A stretch of 64,000 nucleotides of DNA from the NCBI RefSeq assembly GCF_016865585.1, contig NZ_JAESND010000004.1, positions 124,001 to 188,000 of the forward strand, given 5' to 3'. This document shows, one piece after another, positions 17,018-25,017 of this stretch; the stretch's first letter is position 1, and each line of letters starts with the position of its first letter. The position numbers and the translations under genes were made by a program. The stretch is from Jeongeupia naejangsanensis (GTDB taxonomy: Bacteria; Pseudomonadota; Gammaproteobacteria; Burkholderiales; Chitinibacteraceae). The notes below the pieces were generated by a model, which saw only the letters and a list, made by a program, of their open reading frames with translations, had not been told where the DNA came from and did no database searches.

Positions 17018-17809
17018 ATGAACGCCCCGCAGTCCATCCCTGACGTGCAAAGCACCCCCGACCTTCGCAACATCGCGATCAACAAGGTCGGGATCAAGTC
17101 GATCCGCCATCCGGTCCGCGTGGCCGATCGCAGCGAGGGGGTGCAGCACACGGTGGCGACGTTCGACATGTACGTGTTCCTGCCGCAGCATTTCAAGGGC
17201 ACGCACATGAGCCGGTTCGTCGAGATCCTCAACGGTCAGGAACGCGAGATTTCGGTCGATTCGTTCGAAACGATCCTGCGGCAGATGTGCGAGCGTCTCG
17301 AGGCGGACGCCGGCTATCTGGAAATGCGCTTCCCGTACTTCATCAACAAGACCGCACCGGTCTCGGGTGTCGAGAGTCTGCTCGATTACGATGTGTCGCT
17401 GATCGGCGAACTGAAGAACGGCGTCTTCACCCAGCAGCTCAAGGTCCTGGTGCCGGTCACCAGCCTGTGCCCGTGCTCGAAGAAAATCTCGCAGTACGGC
17501 GCGCACAATCAGCGCAGCCACGTGACGATCTCCGCGACGCTGGGCGACCATGTCTGGATCGAGGAGCTGGTGCAGATCGTCGAGGCGGAAGCCTCGTGCG
17601 AGCTCTATGGCCTGCTCAAGCGCCCGGACGAAAAGTTCGTCACCGAGCGCGCCTACGAAAATCCGAAGTTCGTCGAGGACATGGTTCGCGACGTCGCTGC
17701 CCGGCTGAATGCCGACCCGCGCGTTGTTGCCTACACGGTCGAGTCGGAAAACTTCGAGTCGATCCACAATCACTCGGCCTACGCACTGATCGAGCACGAC
17801 AAGCGCTAA
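17018..17809 (+). CDS. folE2: GTP cyclohydrolase FolE2 (type IB)
   Basis: A 263-residue enzyme converting GTP to 7,8-dihydroneopterin triphosphate, the first step of folate (and queuosine) synthesis. The family motif [20 protein letters not shown] (about 150-169) contains the metal-binding cysteine. NVGIKS-type N-terminus appears as [18 protein letters not shown]. FolE2 accepts several metals and often substitutes for zinc-dependent FolE; whether a folE gene exists elsewhere is not visible. It has its own promoter and a strong terminator. GGAGAG lies nine bases before the ATG. Confidence 0.96.
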   Translation: MNAPQSIPDVQSTPDLRNIAINKVGIKSIRHPVRVADRSEGVQHTVATFDMYVFLPQHFKGTHMSRFVEILNGQEREISVDSFETILRQMCERLEADAGYLEMRFPYFINKTAPVSGVESLLDYDVSLIGELKNGVFTQQLKVLVPVTSLCPCSKKISQYGAHNQRSHVTISATLGDHVWIEELVQIVEAEASCELYGLLKRPDEKFVTERAYENPKFVEDMVRDVAARLNADPRVVAYTVESENFESIHNHSAYALIEHDKR

Positions 17810-17828
17810 GCAGCATACATGCCGTCAC

Positions 17829-17852
17829 AACGGGGCCTCAGGCCCCGTTTTT
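17829..17852 (+). terminator. Intrinsic terminator of folE2
   Basis: AACGGGGCC-TCA-GGCCCCGTT stem-loop (9-bp stem, 3-base loop) followed by TTTTT. The loop bases TCA are also the stop codon of the convergent minus-strand gene, so the hairpin overlaps the end of that coding region. Confidence 0.92.
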
Positions 17853-19088
17853 CATGGGCGCTTGCAGCGAGATGGCCGGTGTGACCGTAGTGTTGCCGCT
17901 GCTGTCGACAACGCGCGCCGCCAGCGAGTAGCTGTGGCCGTCGCTCGGCAAGGCCAGTTTGACGCGTGCCGACAAGGGCCCGCTGCGGCCAAGCAACGGG
18001 CTGGGGCCGCCGCCGACGACGTAGGCGCTTGCATCACCCTGCCACGACAGACTGACCACGGGCCGGCTCGTCTGGACGTTCAGGGTTGCGCTGCTCGTTG
18101 CCGGTTCGGCCGAGAGACTGGCGCTGAACGTCGCCTCGGGCACTTGTTCGGTCGGCCTTTGCAGCGCCACCGCGCTGTTGCGCTCGACAAACTCGTTGCG
18201 CTTTCGGGCCAGCGACGTCGGAGCTGCATTGCTGCGCAGCTGCTTGGCCAGCGGCACGCCCAGCTGATAGCTCAGCATGGCCTGGATCTGCCAGTCGCTG
18301 ACCTCGGCGTCGTCGCGCTGTACGCTGGCGCCGAGGCGCAGCAGCGGCATCGGCTGGTAGTTGAGCGCGGCGGTGAAGGTCGACGGATTGTCGCGCGCTT
18401 CGTCGTTATCGGGCAGGGTGATGCCGTCACCGTGGTAACGCGCAAACGTCACGCTGCCGACCAGCTGCGGATAATCGGGCAGATAGGCCTTGGCGCTGAG
18501 ATCGAAACCCGGCGCCGCGCGCTCGCTGCCGTCGCCCTGGCCGACGGGGAGATAGGCGTTCACGGCGAACTGCAGATTGCTGCCGCTACTGCTGCTGCCG
18601 ATCCCGATCCGGGTGGTGTCGTCGCCGATGGCCTGATCGACGAAGGCGCTGTAGTCGGTCAGCCAGTTGCCGTACTGCTCCCGCTGGACGATGCCGAGAT
18701 TGCCGACCAGCTGATCATTGCTGCTGTTGACGCCGAACTGGGCAAAACGGCTGGACTGCAACTGCTGGTCGATCGGCAACAGCATCTCGGCGTTCGAGTC
18801 GCCGATGCGCCCCCGGTCGTCGAGCTGGGTACTGATCCGGGCCTGCCCGTACCGGTCGAGCAGCGATTCTAGGCCGGTACCGCTGTGGTCGAGCAGGGTC
18901 GAGCGCCAGCCGTATTCGCCGCCCTGAAGCGATTGCTCGGCGATCGTCGCCAGCGCCTGTGTGCTGTCCTGATGTGCAATGCCGCCGCCGATGTCGGGCA
19001 ACGGATTGCCGGCAGCATCGGACGGAAACGGCGCGTCGGCAGCCCAGCTGTGGGCCGCGACCAGCAGAAGGATCAGCGTGTGGCGCAT
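17838..19088 (-). CDS. Short inverse autotransporter (intimin/invasin-type beta-barrel) protein
   Basis: A 416-residue secreted outer-membrane protein. The signal peptide is MRHTLILLLVAAHSWA. Residues about 60-310 match the inverse autotransporter beta domain: GLESLLDRYGQARISTQLDD, then AEMLLPI, FDLSAKAYLPDYPQLVGS, NYQPMPLLRLGAS and LSYQLGVPLAKQL. The linker NEFVERNSAVALQ corresponds to the conserved RYDFVERNN element after the barrel. Only about 85 residues follow, predicted as one Ig-like strand-rich domain. Known intimins and invasins carry several such passenger domains, so this is a very small member. The start chosen is the one with a clean signal peptide; no good ribosome-binding site is seen. 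Adhesive role is inferred. Confidence 0.82.
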   Translation of the reverse strand: MRHTLILLLVAAHSWAADAPFPSDAAGNPLPDIGGGIAHQDSTQALATIAEQSLQGGEYGWRSTLLDHSGTGLESLLDRYGQARISTQLDDRGRIGDSNAEMLLPIDQQLQSSRFAQFGVNSSNDQLVGNLGIVQREQYGNWLTDYSAFVDQAIGDDTTRIGIGSSSSGSNLQFAVNAYLPVGQGDGSERAAPGFDLSAKAYLPDYPQLVGSVTFARYHGDGITLPDNDEARDNPSTFTAALNYQPMPLLRLGASVQRDDAEVSDWQIQAMLSYQLGVPLAKQLRSNAAPTSLARKRNEFVERNSAVALQRPTEQVPEATFSASLSAEPATSSATLNVQTSRPVVSLSWQGDASAYVVGGGPSPLLGRSGPLSARVKLALPSDGHSYSLAARVVDSSGNTTVTPAISLQAPMKNGA

Positions 19089-19216
19089 GGACGAACGAGG
19101 AGGGGGGAAGGTTGGATTCTGACAAAACACCAGCCGTTCGCCCCGTAACAATGTCGGCTTGTGCCGGTCCGGCAGGGCTTCGCGTATCATCCGCAGCTCA
19201 CTGATGGGGACGGATC

Positions 19217-19429
19217 GTGTACATCCTGTTGATCGGCTATCTCTACGTCGTGGTGATGTTCGCCGCGGCCAGCGGCAGCGTGGCCAAGGCTTTGGTCTGG
19301 ATTTTCCTGCTCGGCGTGCTGCCGACGTGGCTGCTGGTCTGGCTCAAGCGCCGCGGCCAGATCGTACGCGAGCGCAAGGAGGCCGAGGGTGAAGGTGATG
19401 ACGAAGGGCGCAAGCGTAGCGACGACTGA
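19217..19429 (+). CDS. Small two-helix membrane protein, uncharacterised
   Basis: A 70-residue protein starting at GTG 19217. It has two hydrophobic segments (MYILLIGYLYVVVMFAAAS and LVWIFLLGVLPTWLLVWLK) followed by a basic then acidic hydrophilic tail (KRRGQIVRERKEAEGEGDDE). Small proteins of this layout occur widely in betaproteobacteria without known function. It is divergent from the inverse autotransporter and convergent with the next minus-strand gene. Coding is supported by the membrane-helix pattern and positive-inside tail only. Confidence 0.6.
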   Translation: MYILLIGYLYVVVMFAAASGSVAKALVWIFLLGVLPTWLLVWLKRRGQIVRERKEAEGEGDDEGRKRSDD

Positions 19430-19430
19430 G

Positions 19431-19466
19431 GTAAAAATCCGGCCTCCCTGCATAGCGAGGCCGGAT
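19431..19466 (-). terminator. Intrinsic terminator for the minus-strand gene at 19480
   Basis: Inverted repeat ATCCGGCCTC / GAGGCCGGAT (10-bp stem, 19437-19446 and 19457-19466) with a run of T on the minus strand just after it (the complement of aaaaa at 19433-19437). It follows the stop of the unknown 489-residue protein. Confidence 0.8.
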
Positions 19467-19479
19467 CGTACACGACAGG

Positions 19480-20949
19480 CTACTTGGCAGGCGCTTCTTG
19501 CGGTGCCTGCAGATGCCGTTCGATCGGGCGCGGCACGCGCAGCACCAGGCGCGGATACGCCGTGAGGTCGATGCCCAGCTCGTTGATGTCCGACAGCAAG
19601 CCCTGCCGCTCGGTTGCCGTCTTGCCGCCGCCGGAGACGGAGTCGGCCAGAATCGCGTCCAGATTGTTGGTTGCGTCGGCGTAGTTGATGCGCTGGGCCC
19701 GATCGAGGAAGGCCGTGAAGTTGATGTAATCCTTCGAGGCCGGATCCAGCACCGAGTTTTTCAGCGCCGCGACGTAGCTTTCGTACTTGAAGTTGAACGA
19801 AATTTTCTCGACCTTGCTGCAAGAGGTCGTGAACGCGGTCTGCTCCGACGTCACGTCTATATGGAAGAACTTCACCTTGGGCACGTAGACGGTCGTGCCA
19901 CCGGTGCTGTCGATCGGCACCGCCTCGTGGCACTGGCCGAGCAGGGTGGTCGAGAAGCTGCGTTCCTTCTGGTCCCAGCTGCTGCGCAGCGTGTTGCCGA
20001 CCCCCTGCATGAATTTCGCGACCGACTCGATGACGCCGGACGGCACCACCGCTGCATCGAAGATCAGCTTGATGAAGTCGGTGCTGAATTCGGCCAGCAC
20101 CTGGGTGTTGGTGAAGGTTTCGGTAGTGATCTTGAAGCTGGAAAGCCCGCCCGCATCCACCAGCAGTTTCTGCATCTTGTTGGTCACCGGCAGGTCCCAC
20201 TGATTCTTGGGCTTCGGGTCACCGGGCAGAATGAATTTCGGATCCTTCAACTGCGCCGCGTAGACGTTCTGCCGGATCGTGGCGAAGTAGCTGGCGATCT
20301 TGTCGCAGACGTTCCGGCCCGTCAGGAATTGCGGATTGCCGGTGACGAAGCTGCTGGAGAGATTGACGAAGCTCACCAGGCCATCCGAATCCTCGAAGGC
20401 TTTCTGGTCCGCATCGCCGGCTGCCAGCAGCAGGGGCCCGGTCTCGGGGCCGATGATTTGTGCCAGCTGATCAAACGCGTCATGCCGGTTGATGGCCAAC
20501 TGGTCCTTGGACTCGAGGGCAGCGACATCCGCTGCGCGCGGCCCCTGAAGCAGGTGGGCGTTCGAGGGCGGATACTCGTCCGGGCAATTGCAAACCACTG
20601 CGTTGCTGTTCTCGCCGGGTACGATGGTGCGCGGAATTGCGGCGTTCGGGATCCAGAAATAGGTGCCGGTCGGGCGGTATTCGGTGCCGTTCGGATTCAC
20701 CGGATGGCCACCGGCCGGCGCGGTGCCTACGACAGCCACCGGGAGTTGCCACGAACCCGGCGGGTTCGTCGAAACAGGGCAATAGAACGAGCCTGTTGCG
20801 AGGCGCCGGACTTCGTAGTGGTGATGCGGCGTAGTGGAGAAATTCCAGCGATCGGTGACGTCGCTGTAGTAGCCGTCGCGATCAAGACGCCAGACCTGAA
20901 CACCGTGCCAGCCGGCGATTTGGGTACCCGGTAGAGAAATTACGCGCAT
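19480..20949 (-). CDS. Uncharacterised 489-residue protein
   Basis: I do not recognise this protein. It starts MRVISLPGTQIAGWHGVQVW with GGAG seven bases upstream, and has no signal peptide. The N-terminal part (about 1-150) is rich in Tyr, Pro, His and Gly (FSTTPHHHYEVRRLATGSFY, then NPNGTEYRPTGTYFWIPNAA), suggesting a beta-rich domain with a Cys pair (VVCNCPDEYPP). The C-terminal two thirds is mixed helical with a hydrophobic segment (DFIKLIFDAAVVPSGVIESV) followed by beta-like VPKVKFFHIDVTS. It lies 77 bases downstream of a LuxR-type regulator on the same strand, so the pair may be an operon. A secreted or pore-forming toxin-like role is possible but unproven. Confidence 0.75.
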   Translation of the reverse strand: MRVISLPGTQIAGWHGVQVWRLDRDGYYSDVTDRWNFSTTPHHHYEVRRLATGSFYCPVSTNPPGSWQLPVAVVGTAPAGGHPVNPNGTEYRPTGTYFWIPNAAIPRTIVPGENSNAVVCNCPDEYPPSNAHLLQGPRAADVAALESKDQLAINRHDAFDQLAQIIGPETGPLLLAAGDADQKAFEDSDGLVSFVNLSSSFVTGNPQFLTGRNVCDKIASYFATIRQNVYAAQLKDPKFILPGDPKPKNQWDLPVTNKMQKLLVDAGGLSSFKITTETFTNTQVLAEFSTDFIKLIFDAAVVPSGVIESVAKFMQGVGNTLRSSWDQKERSFSTTLLGQCHEAVPIDSTGGTTVYVPKVKFFHIDVTSEQTAFTTSCSKVEKISFNFKYESYVAALKNSVLDPASKDYINFTAFLDRAQRINYADATNNLDAILADSVSGGGKTATERQGLLSDINELGIDLTAYPRLVLRVPRPIERHLQAPQEAPAK

Positions 20950-21026
20950 TTCAAAGCTCCAGAAACGGTTGGGATTCACTCTGCCGTTGCGGCATTGACG
21001 GCAATATAGGTAGCGGTTTTTCCGGC

Positions 21027-21479
21027 TTATGTGCCACCGATTGCGTATTGACGCCGCACCAGCGAAGCGAGCTGGCGGGTCGACCGGACGCCCAGTTTTG
21101 CCATGGCGTTTTGCCGGTGTTTCTCCACCGTCCGGGCGCTGCTGTTCCTGAGTCGCGCGATCTGCTTGGCCGAATGGCCGTGGCACGCCAGCCCGAGCAC
21201 TAGGCGTTCGGTGGGGGTCAGGGGTGTCGATGAGGGAAGGGCGAGGAGCAACTGCTGGATCAGCGCGCCGGGCAGGTCGATGCACGCCAGCGAGCGGGTG
21301 CTGGCCAGTTCGTTTTTTTGCTTGATGCGGCTGCCATGCCGGCGGACCGTATCGACGCTGATGCCGAGCAAGGCGGCGATCTGCTTGTAGGACTTTCCGT
21401 CAATGATGAGCGACTGGATGCATTGCTCTCGCGGCGTAAGGGCCTGATTCCGGTCAGGCACGGCACAGGCAAGGCGCAA
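21027..21479 (-). CDS. Small regulator with two LuxR-type helix-turn-helix domains
   Basis: A 150-residue protein containing two successive LuxR-type DNA-binding domains and nothing else. Domain 1 is about residues 14-60 (LTPREQCIQSLIIDGKSYKQ, IAALLGISVDTVRRHGSRIK). Domain 2 is about 87-140 (LTPTERLVLGLACHGHSAKQ, IARLRNSSARTVEKHRQNAM, KLGVRSTRQL). There is no receiver, autoinducer-binding or PAS domain. It starts at TTG 21479 with GGAGGAG upstream; a GTG at 21461 is an alternative. It precedes the unknown 489-residue protein and probably controls it. Confidence 0.82.
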   Translation of the reverse strand: MRLACAVPDRNQALTPREQCIQSLIIDGKSYKQIAALLGISVDTVRRHGSRIKQKNELASTRSLACIDLPGALIQQLLLALPSSTPLTPTERLVLGLACHGHSAKQIARLRNSSARTVEKHRQNAMAKLGVRSTRQLASLVRRQYAIGGT

Positions 21480-21879
21480 GCGCCCGCGCGACTCCTCCGA
21501 ATGGAATCGGCCTGTCTATTCCCCTGCTCCTTGGCGGTTGTCGGGTCGATGGCTATCTCCCCGCAAAACCGTAGCAGCGAAAGGGTGGTGTTTTTGACTA
21601 ATTTACATTTTATGACAGCTAATGGTCATTGAAAGGAAGTGGCGCTCGCCGAAACGCGGATCACGCTGGCGTGGTGCACGGCCGGGCAGCGGACGGGCGA
21701 TTGCCGCAATTGGCCCGGGAAGCCTGCCGGGGCTGAAGGCGGGGAGCGGCGGGCCTGGTGTGGGCGGATCACGCCGGAGCCGGCTGCGAGCTGCCGGATG
21801 TGGGATGGATGCAGGGCGCCCGGGCGGCACTATCGCACCCTGTTGCCGGAACGGGCGGCAAATCAGCCGAGCGAGGCGG
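21480..21879. other. Non-coding stretch between the LuxR-type gene and pgeF
   Basis: About 400 bases with no credible gene. It holds an AT-rich island (about 21590-21635, gtttttgactaatttac then attttatgacagctaatgg), the likely promoter region for the LuxR-type gene on the minus strand. The remaining part is GC-rich and shows no convincing terminator for pgeF. Confidence 0.6.
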
Positions 21880-22620
21880 TCAGTCCTGCAGCCAGATCAG
21901 GCTGGCCATGCGTCCGGTGGTCCGGTCGCGACGGTAAGAGAACCAGCGTGCCGGATCCGACACCGTACACAGCCCGCCACCATATACGCGGGTGATGCCC
22001 AATGCGGCCAGCCGCTGGCGGGCCAGCAGTTCGATGTCCGCCCAGTACTTGCCCGCTGCCGTTGCGGGGCGAAAAGCTTGGGCTGCCTGTGCATCGTGTG
22101 CGGTGAAGGCGTCGAGGACGTCGCTGCCGACTTCGAACGCATCACGGCCGATGGTGGGGCCGAGCCAGGCCATCAAGGATTCGCCCGGCACGTGCATCGC
22201 GGCAACGGTGGCTTCGAGCACGCCATTGCACAGGCCGCGCCAGCCGGCGTGCGCCGCGCCGACAACCGTGCCCTGATCGTTGCACATCAGCACGGGCAGG
22301 CAGTCGGCGGTCATGATCGCGCAAACGGCACCGGTACCATATGCGATGCTGGCGTCGGCGGTGTTGTCGGCTTGCGGCTGGCCGGCGTCGAGCACCGTCG
22401 TGCCGTGCACTTGCGTCAGCCACAGTGGCACCGCCGGCAGGCCGGCGGCCAGCGCGGCGCGGTTGGTGGCGACCGCTTGCGGATCGTCACCGACATGATC
22501 GCCGAGATTGAAACCGGCATAGGGCGGCAGGCTGACGCCGCCGGACCGCGTCGTCTGCAGCGCGCGAACGCGTGCCGGCGCGGGCCAGTCGGGAATCAGG
22601 GCGTATTCAGTCGCGGACAT
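21880..22620 (-). CDS. pgeF: Peptidoglycan editing factor PgeF (YfiH, laccase-domain family)
   Basis: A 246-residue zinc-dependent enzyme of the DUF152/YfiH family, which hydrolyses wrongly built muropeptide precursors (removing L-Ser in place of L-Ala) and also shows purine nucleoside phosphorylase activity. Conserved metal and catalytic motifs are TQVHGTTV, TADCLPVLM (Cys) and AAHAGWRGLCNGV (His). The ATG at 22620 overlaps the rluD end by 14 bases. The rluD-pgeF order is the common arrangement in proteobacteria. Confidence 0.94.
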   Translation of the reverse strand: MSATEYALIPDWPAPARVRALQTTRSGGVSLPPYAGFNLGDHVGDDPQAVATNRAALAAGLPAVPLWLTQVHGTTVLDAGQPQADNTADASIAYGTGAVCAIMTADCLPVLMCNDQGTVVGAAHAGWRGLCNGVLEATVAAMHVPGESLMAWLGPTIGRDAFEVGSDVLDAFTAHDAQAAQAFRPATAAGKYWADIELLARQRLAALGITRVYGGGLCTVSDPARWFSYRRDRTTGRMASLIWLQD

Positions 22621-23656
22621 AGACCAGTTCCATATCGTGGTCGTCATCGTCGTCCCAGTCGTCGTCATCGACATCGTCGGCACCCGCTTCGACCCGTAGC
22701 GCCGCCAGCAGTCCTTCGAAATCGGCCGGCAGCGGCGATTTCCAGGTCATCGTCTTGCCGCTGGCCGGATGAACGAGGCTGAGCTTTTTGGCGTGCAGCG
22801 CCTGCCGACCGAAATCCTCGAGCGCGAGCATGATCTCGGGCGCGAACAGCTTGGCGCGGCCGCCGTAGACCGGATCGGCTGCAAGCGGATGACCGACATG
22901 CGCCATGTGCACGCGGATCTGGTGGGTCCGGCCGGTTTCGAGCTTGCATTCGACCAGCGTGTGCGCGCTGAAACGCTCGAGCACGCGGTAATGCGTGACC
23001 GCAGGCTTGCCGGTGCCGACGACGGCCATCTTGGTCCGCTCGCGCGGATGCCGACCGATCGGCGCATCGACGCGGCCATCGCGCTTGACGAGGCCCTGGG
23101 CGATCGCAAAGTAATGGCGGCTGACCGTCCGGGCCTGAAGCTGCTGTACCAGCGATGTCTGTGCCTGCAGCGTGCGGGCCACGACCATCAGGCCGCTGGT
23201 GTCCTTGTCCAGACGGTGGACGATGCCGGCGCGCGGCACGCTCTTGAGTTCCGGATAGTGGTGCAGCAGGCCGTTGAGCAGAGTGCCGGACCAGTTGCCG
23301 CTGCCGGGATGAACGACGAGGCCGGCGGGCTTGTTGATGACGATGATCGTCTCGTCTTCATAAAGCACGTCGAGCGGAATGTTTTCGGCCTGGAAGGCGA
23401 CTTCGTCGGGGTTGGCCTGGATCTCGACCGTGAGCGTCTCTCCACCCCAGAGTTTCAGCTTCGGCAGCGCCGGCTGGCCGTCGACGGTGACCAGACCGTC
23501 CTTGATCCAGCTGGTGAGGCGGCTGCGTGAGTAATCGGGCAACATCTGCGCCAGCGCGGCATCGAGACGCTGGCCGGCGACATCGGCCGGTGCGGTCAGG
23601 ACACGCGACTCGCTTATGTCGCTATAATCGTCGGGTTCTAAATCAGGATGCATCAT
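22607..23656 (-). CDS. rluD: 23S rRNA pseudouridine(1911/1915/1917) synthase RluD
   Basis: A 349-residue enzyme with an N-terminal S4 RNA-binding domain (GQRLDAALAQMLPDYSRSRL) and the catalytic domain with HRLDKDTSGLMVVA and TGRTHQIRVHMAHVGHPLAA. It modifies helix 69 of 23S rRNA. The C-terminus carries an unusual acidic tail made mostly of Asp (VDDDDWDDDDDHDMELVYVRD minus its first residue). The start is ATG 23656 or the next codon, ATG 23653. It overlaps head-to-head with the bamD start codon (23655), so the two genes share bases at their starts. Confidence 0.94.
   Translation of the reverse strand: MMHPDLEPDDYSDISESRVLTAPADVAGQRLDAALAQMLPDYSRSRLTSWIKDGLVTVDGQPALPKLKLWGGETLTVEIQANPDEVAFQAENIPLDVLYEDETIIVINKPAGLVVHPGSGNWSGTLLNGLLHHYPELKSVPRAGIVHRLDKDTSGLMVVARTLQAQTSLVQQLQARTVSRHYFAIAQGLVKRDGRVDAPIGRHPRERTKMAVVGTGKPAVTHYRVLERFSAHTLVECKLETGRTHQIRVHMAHVGHPLAADPVYGGRAKLFAPEIMLALEDFGRQALHAKKLSLVHPASGKTMTWKSPLPADFEGLLAALRVEAGADDVDDDDWDDDDDHDMELVYVRD
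23600..23628 (+). promoter_or_regulatory. Putative bamD promoter inside the rluD 5' coding region
   Basis: A perfect TATAAT at 23623-23628 in the bamD direction, 27 bases before the bamD ATG. The -35 position holds gacacg, a poor match. It lies within the first codons of the divergent rluD gene. Confidence 0.4.
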
Positions 23657-24455
23657 GGGCAAGATTCTACCGCGATTCCTGGCGTGCGCTTCGGTCGCCG
23701 TGCTGTTGGCCGGCTGCGCGTCGACGCCGACGGACGATGACGAAACCAAGGGCTGGACCGCAGAAAAGCTGTACAGCACCGCCAAGGCCGAACAGGCCGA
23801 TCGCAACTTCGAGAAATCGACCAAGCTCCTGGAAAAGCTTGAGGCACGCTATCCCTACGGCCGCTACGCGCAACAGGCGCAGCTCGAGGAAGCGTACAAC
23901 CATTACAAGGCGCAGGAGCCGCTGCTCGCACAGGCTGCGATCGATCGCTTCATCAAGAGCAATCCGGTTCACCCGAGCATGGATTACGCGCTGTACCTGA
24001 AAGGGCTGGTGAGCTTCAACGAGATGCAGGGCTTCCTGTCGGCGATCTCCAAGCAGGACATGTCCGAACGGGATCCGAAGGCTGCGAAGGATTCGTTCGA
24101 GGCATTCCGGGATCTGGTGCAGCGTTTCCCTGAAAGCAAGTACGCGGCCGACGCGCAGGTGCGCATGGGTTACCTGATCGGCGCACTGGCCAGTTACGAG
24201 CTGCATGTCGCCAAGTATTACTACAAGCGCGGTGCCTATCTGGCTGCCGCCAACCGTGGCAAGTACCTGATCGAAACCTACTCGAATACCAAGCAGGTCG
24301 AAGCAGGGCTGGCGATGATGGTCCTGAGCTATGACAAGCTCGGCCTGAACGACCTGCGCGACGATGCCAAGCGCGTGCTGCAGAAGAACTATCCGAACAC
24401 GCAAACCCTGACCGAGGACTTCCTGGAAGACCCGTCGTGGTGGACGCCGTTCTGA
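23655..24455 (+). CDS. bamD: Outer membrane protein assembly factor BamD (ComL)
   Basis: A 266-residue outer-membrane lipoprotein of the BAM complex that inserts beta-barrel proteins; the Neisseria orthologue is ComL. The lipobox is LLAGC with Cys21. TPR repeats follow (KLLEKLEARYPYGRYAQQAQ, LEEAYNHYKAQEPLLAQAAI, LVQRFPESKYAADAQVRM, YYYKRGAYLAAANRGKYLIE). AGGA lies seven bases before the ATG. The first three bases overlap the start codon of divergent rluD, an arrangement that resembles the comL/rluD neighbourhood of Neisseria. Confidence 0.96.
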   Translation: MGKILPRFLACASVAVLLAGCASTPTDDDETKGWTAEKLYSTAKAEQADRNFEKSTKLLEKLEARYPYGRYAQQAQLEEAYNHYKAQEPLLAQAAIDRFIKSNPVHPSMDYALYLKGLVSFNEMQGFLSAISKQDMSERDPKAAKDSFEAFRDLVQRFPESKYAADAQVRMGYLIGALASYELHVAKYYYKRGAYLAAANRGKYLIETYSNTKQVEAGLAMMVLSYDKLGLNDLRDDAKRVLQKNYPNTQTLTEDFLEDPSWWTPF

Positions 24456-24503
24456 TCAAAAAAGTGTAAAACGGGTTTTGTCGAAAAATAATTCAAAAAG
24501 GGC

Positions 24504-24532
24504 TTTACAAGGACAAAACCTGTTTATATACT
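24504..24532 (+). promoter_or_regulatory. Promoter of the tRNA cluster
   Basis: TTTACA (24504-24509), a 17-base spacer and TATACT (24527-24532), located 14 bases before tRNA-Ala. Both hexamers match consensus at five of six positions. Confidence 0.75.
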
Positions 24533-24546
24533 GTGCATCTCTTTTG

Positions 24547-24622
<76 letters not shown>

Positions 24623-24628
24623 GATTGA

Positions 24629-24654
24629 AAATCGGCCGCTTAGGCGGCCGATTT
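24629..24654 (+). other. Hairpin after tRNA-Ala
   Basis: AAATCGGCCGC-TTAG-GCGGCCGATTT, an 11-bp perfect stem with a 4-base loop, followed by gaattt. It could be a weak terminator or a processing structure between tRNA-Ala and tRNA-Glu; the T-run is interrupted. Confidence 0.6.
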
Positions 24655-24689
24655 GAATTTAAAGCAGTAAGCAGCGAAAGTTAAACGAC

Positions 24690-24765
24690 GTCCCCATCGT
24701 CTAGAGGCCTAGGACACCACCCTTTCACGGTGACTACCGGGGTTCGAATCCCCGTGGGGACGCCA
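24690..24765 (+). tRNA. tRNA-Glu (anticodon TTC), copy 1
   Basis: 76 bases with encoded CCA. Acceptor GTCCCCA pairs with TGGGGAC. Anticodon arm CCACC-CTTTCAC-GGTGA region gives TTC. The sequence is identical to copy 2 at 24884-24959. Confidence 0.97.
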
Positions 24766-24792
24766 AAAGAGCAGTAAAGTTGAAGTTACAGT

Positions 24793-24869
24793 GCACCCGT
24801 AGCTCAGTTGGATAGAGTATCTGGCTACGAACCAGAGGGTCGGGCGTTCGAATCGCTCCGGGTGCACCA
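24793..24869 (+). tRNA. tRNA-Arg (anticodon ACG)
   Basis: 77 bases with encoded CCA. Acceptor GCACCCG pairs with CGGGTGC. Anticodon stem-loop TCTGG-CTACGAA-CCAGA gives ACG. T arm GGGCG-TTCGAAT-CGCTC is intact with one G-U pair. Confidence 0.97.
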
Positions 24870-24883
24870 CTTCTTCAACCGCA

Positions 24884-24959
24884 GTCCCCATCGTCTAGAG
24901 GCCTAGGACACCACCCTTTCACGGTGACTACCGGGGTTCGAATCCCCGTGGGGACGCCA
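24884..24959 (+). tRNA. tRNA-Glu (anticodon TTC), copy 2
   Basis: 76 bases, identical to the first tRNA-Glu at 24690-24765. Last RNA gene of the cluster, directly followed by a strong terminator. Confidence 0.97.
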
Positions 24960-24966
24960 ATACATG

Positions 24967-25001
24967 AAACGGTCTGACAGCAATGTCAGACCGTTTTTTT
25001 T
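24967..25001 (+). terminator. Intrinsic terminator of the tRNA cluster
   Basis: AAACGGTCTGACA-GCAA-TGTCAGACCGTTT, a 13-bp perfect stem with a GCAA tetraloop, followed by eight T. It also lies just beyond the 3' end of the convergent hydrolase gene. Confidence 0.95.
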
Positions 25002-25017
25002 CGTCCATCGGATTCGG

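Noticed and set aside
24690..24959. Integration site scar (duplicated tRNA-Glu as att-like repeats)
   Set aside because: Both copies are complete, identical tRNA genes with only tRNA-Arg between them. No integrase or foreign DNA is present, so simple gene duplication in a tRNA cluster suffices.
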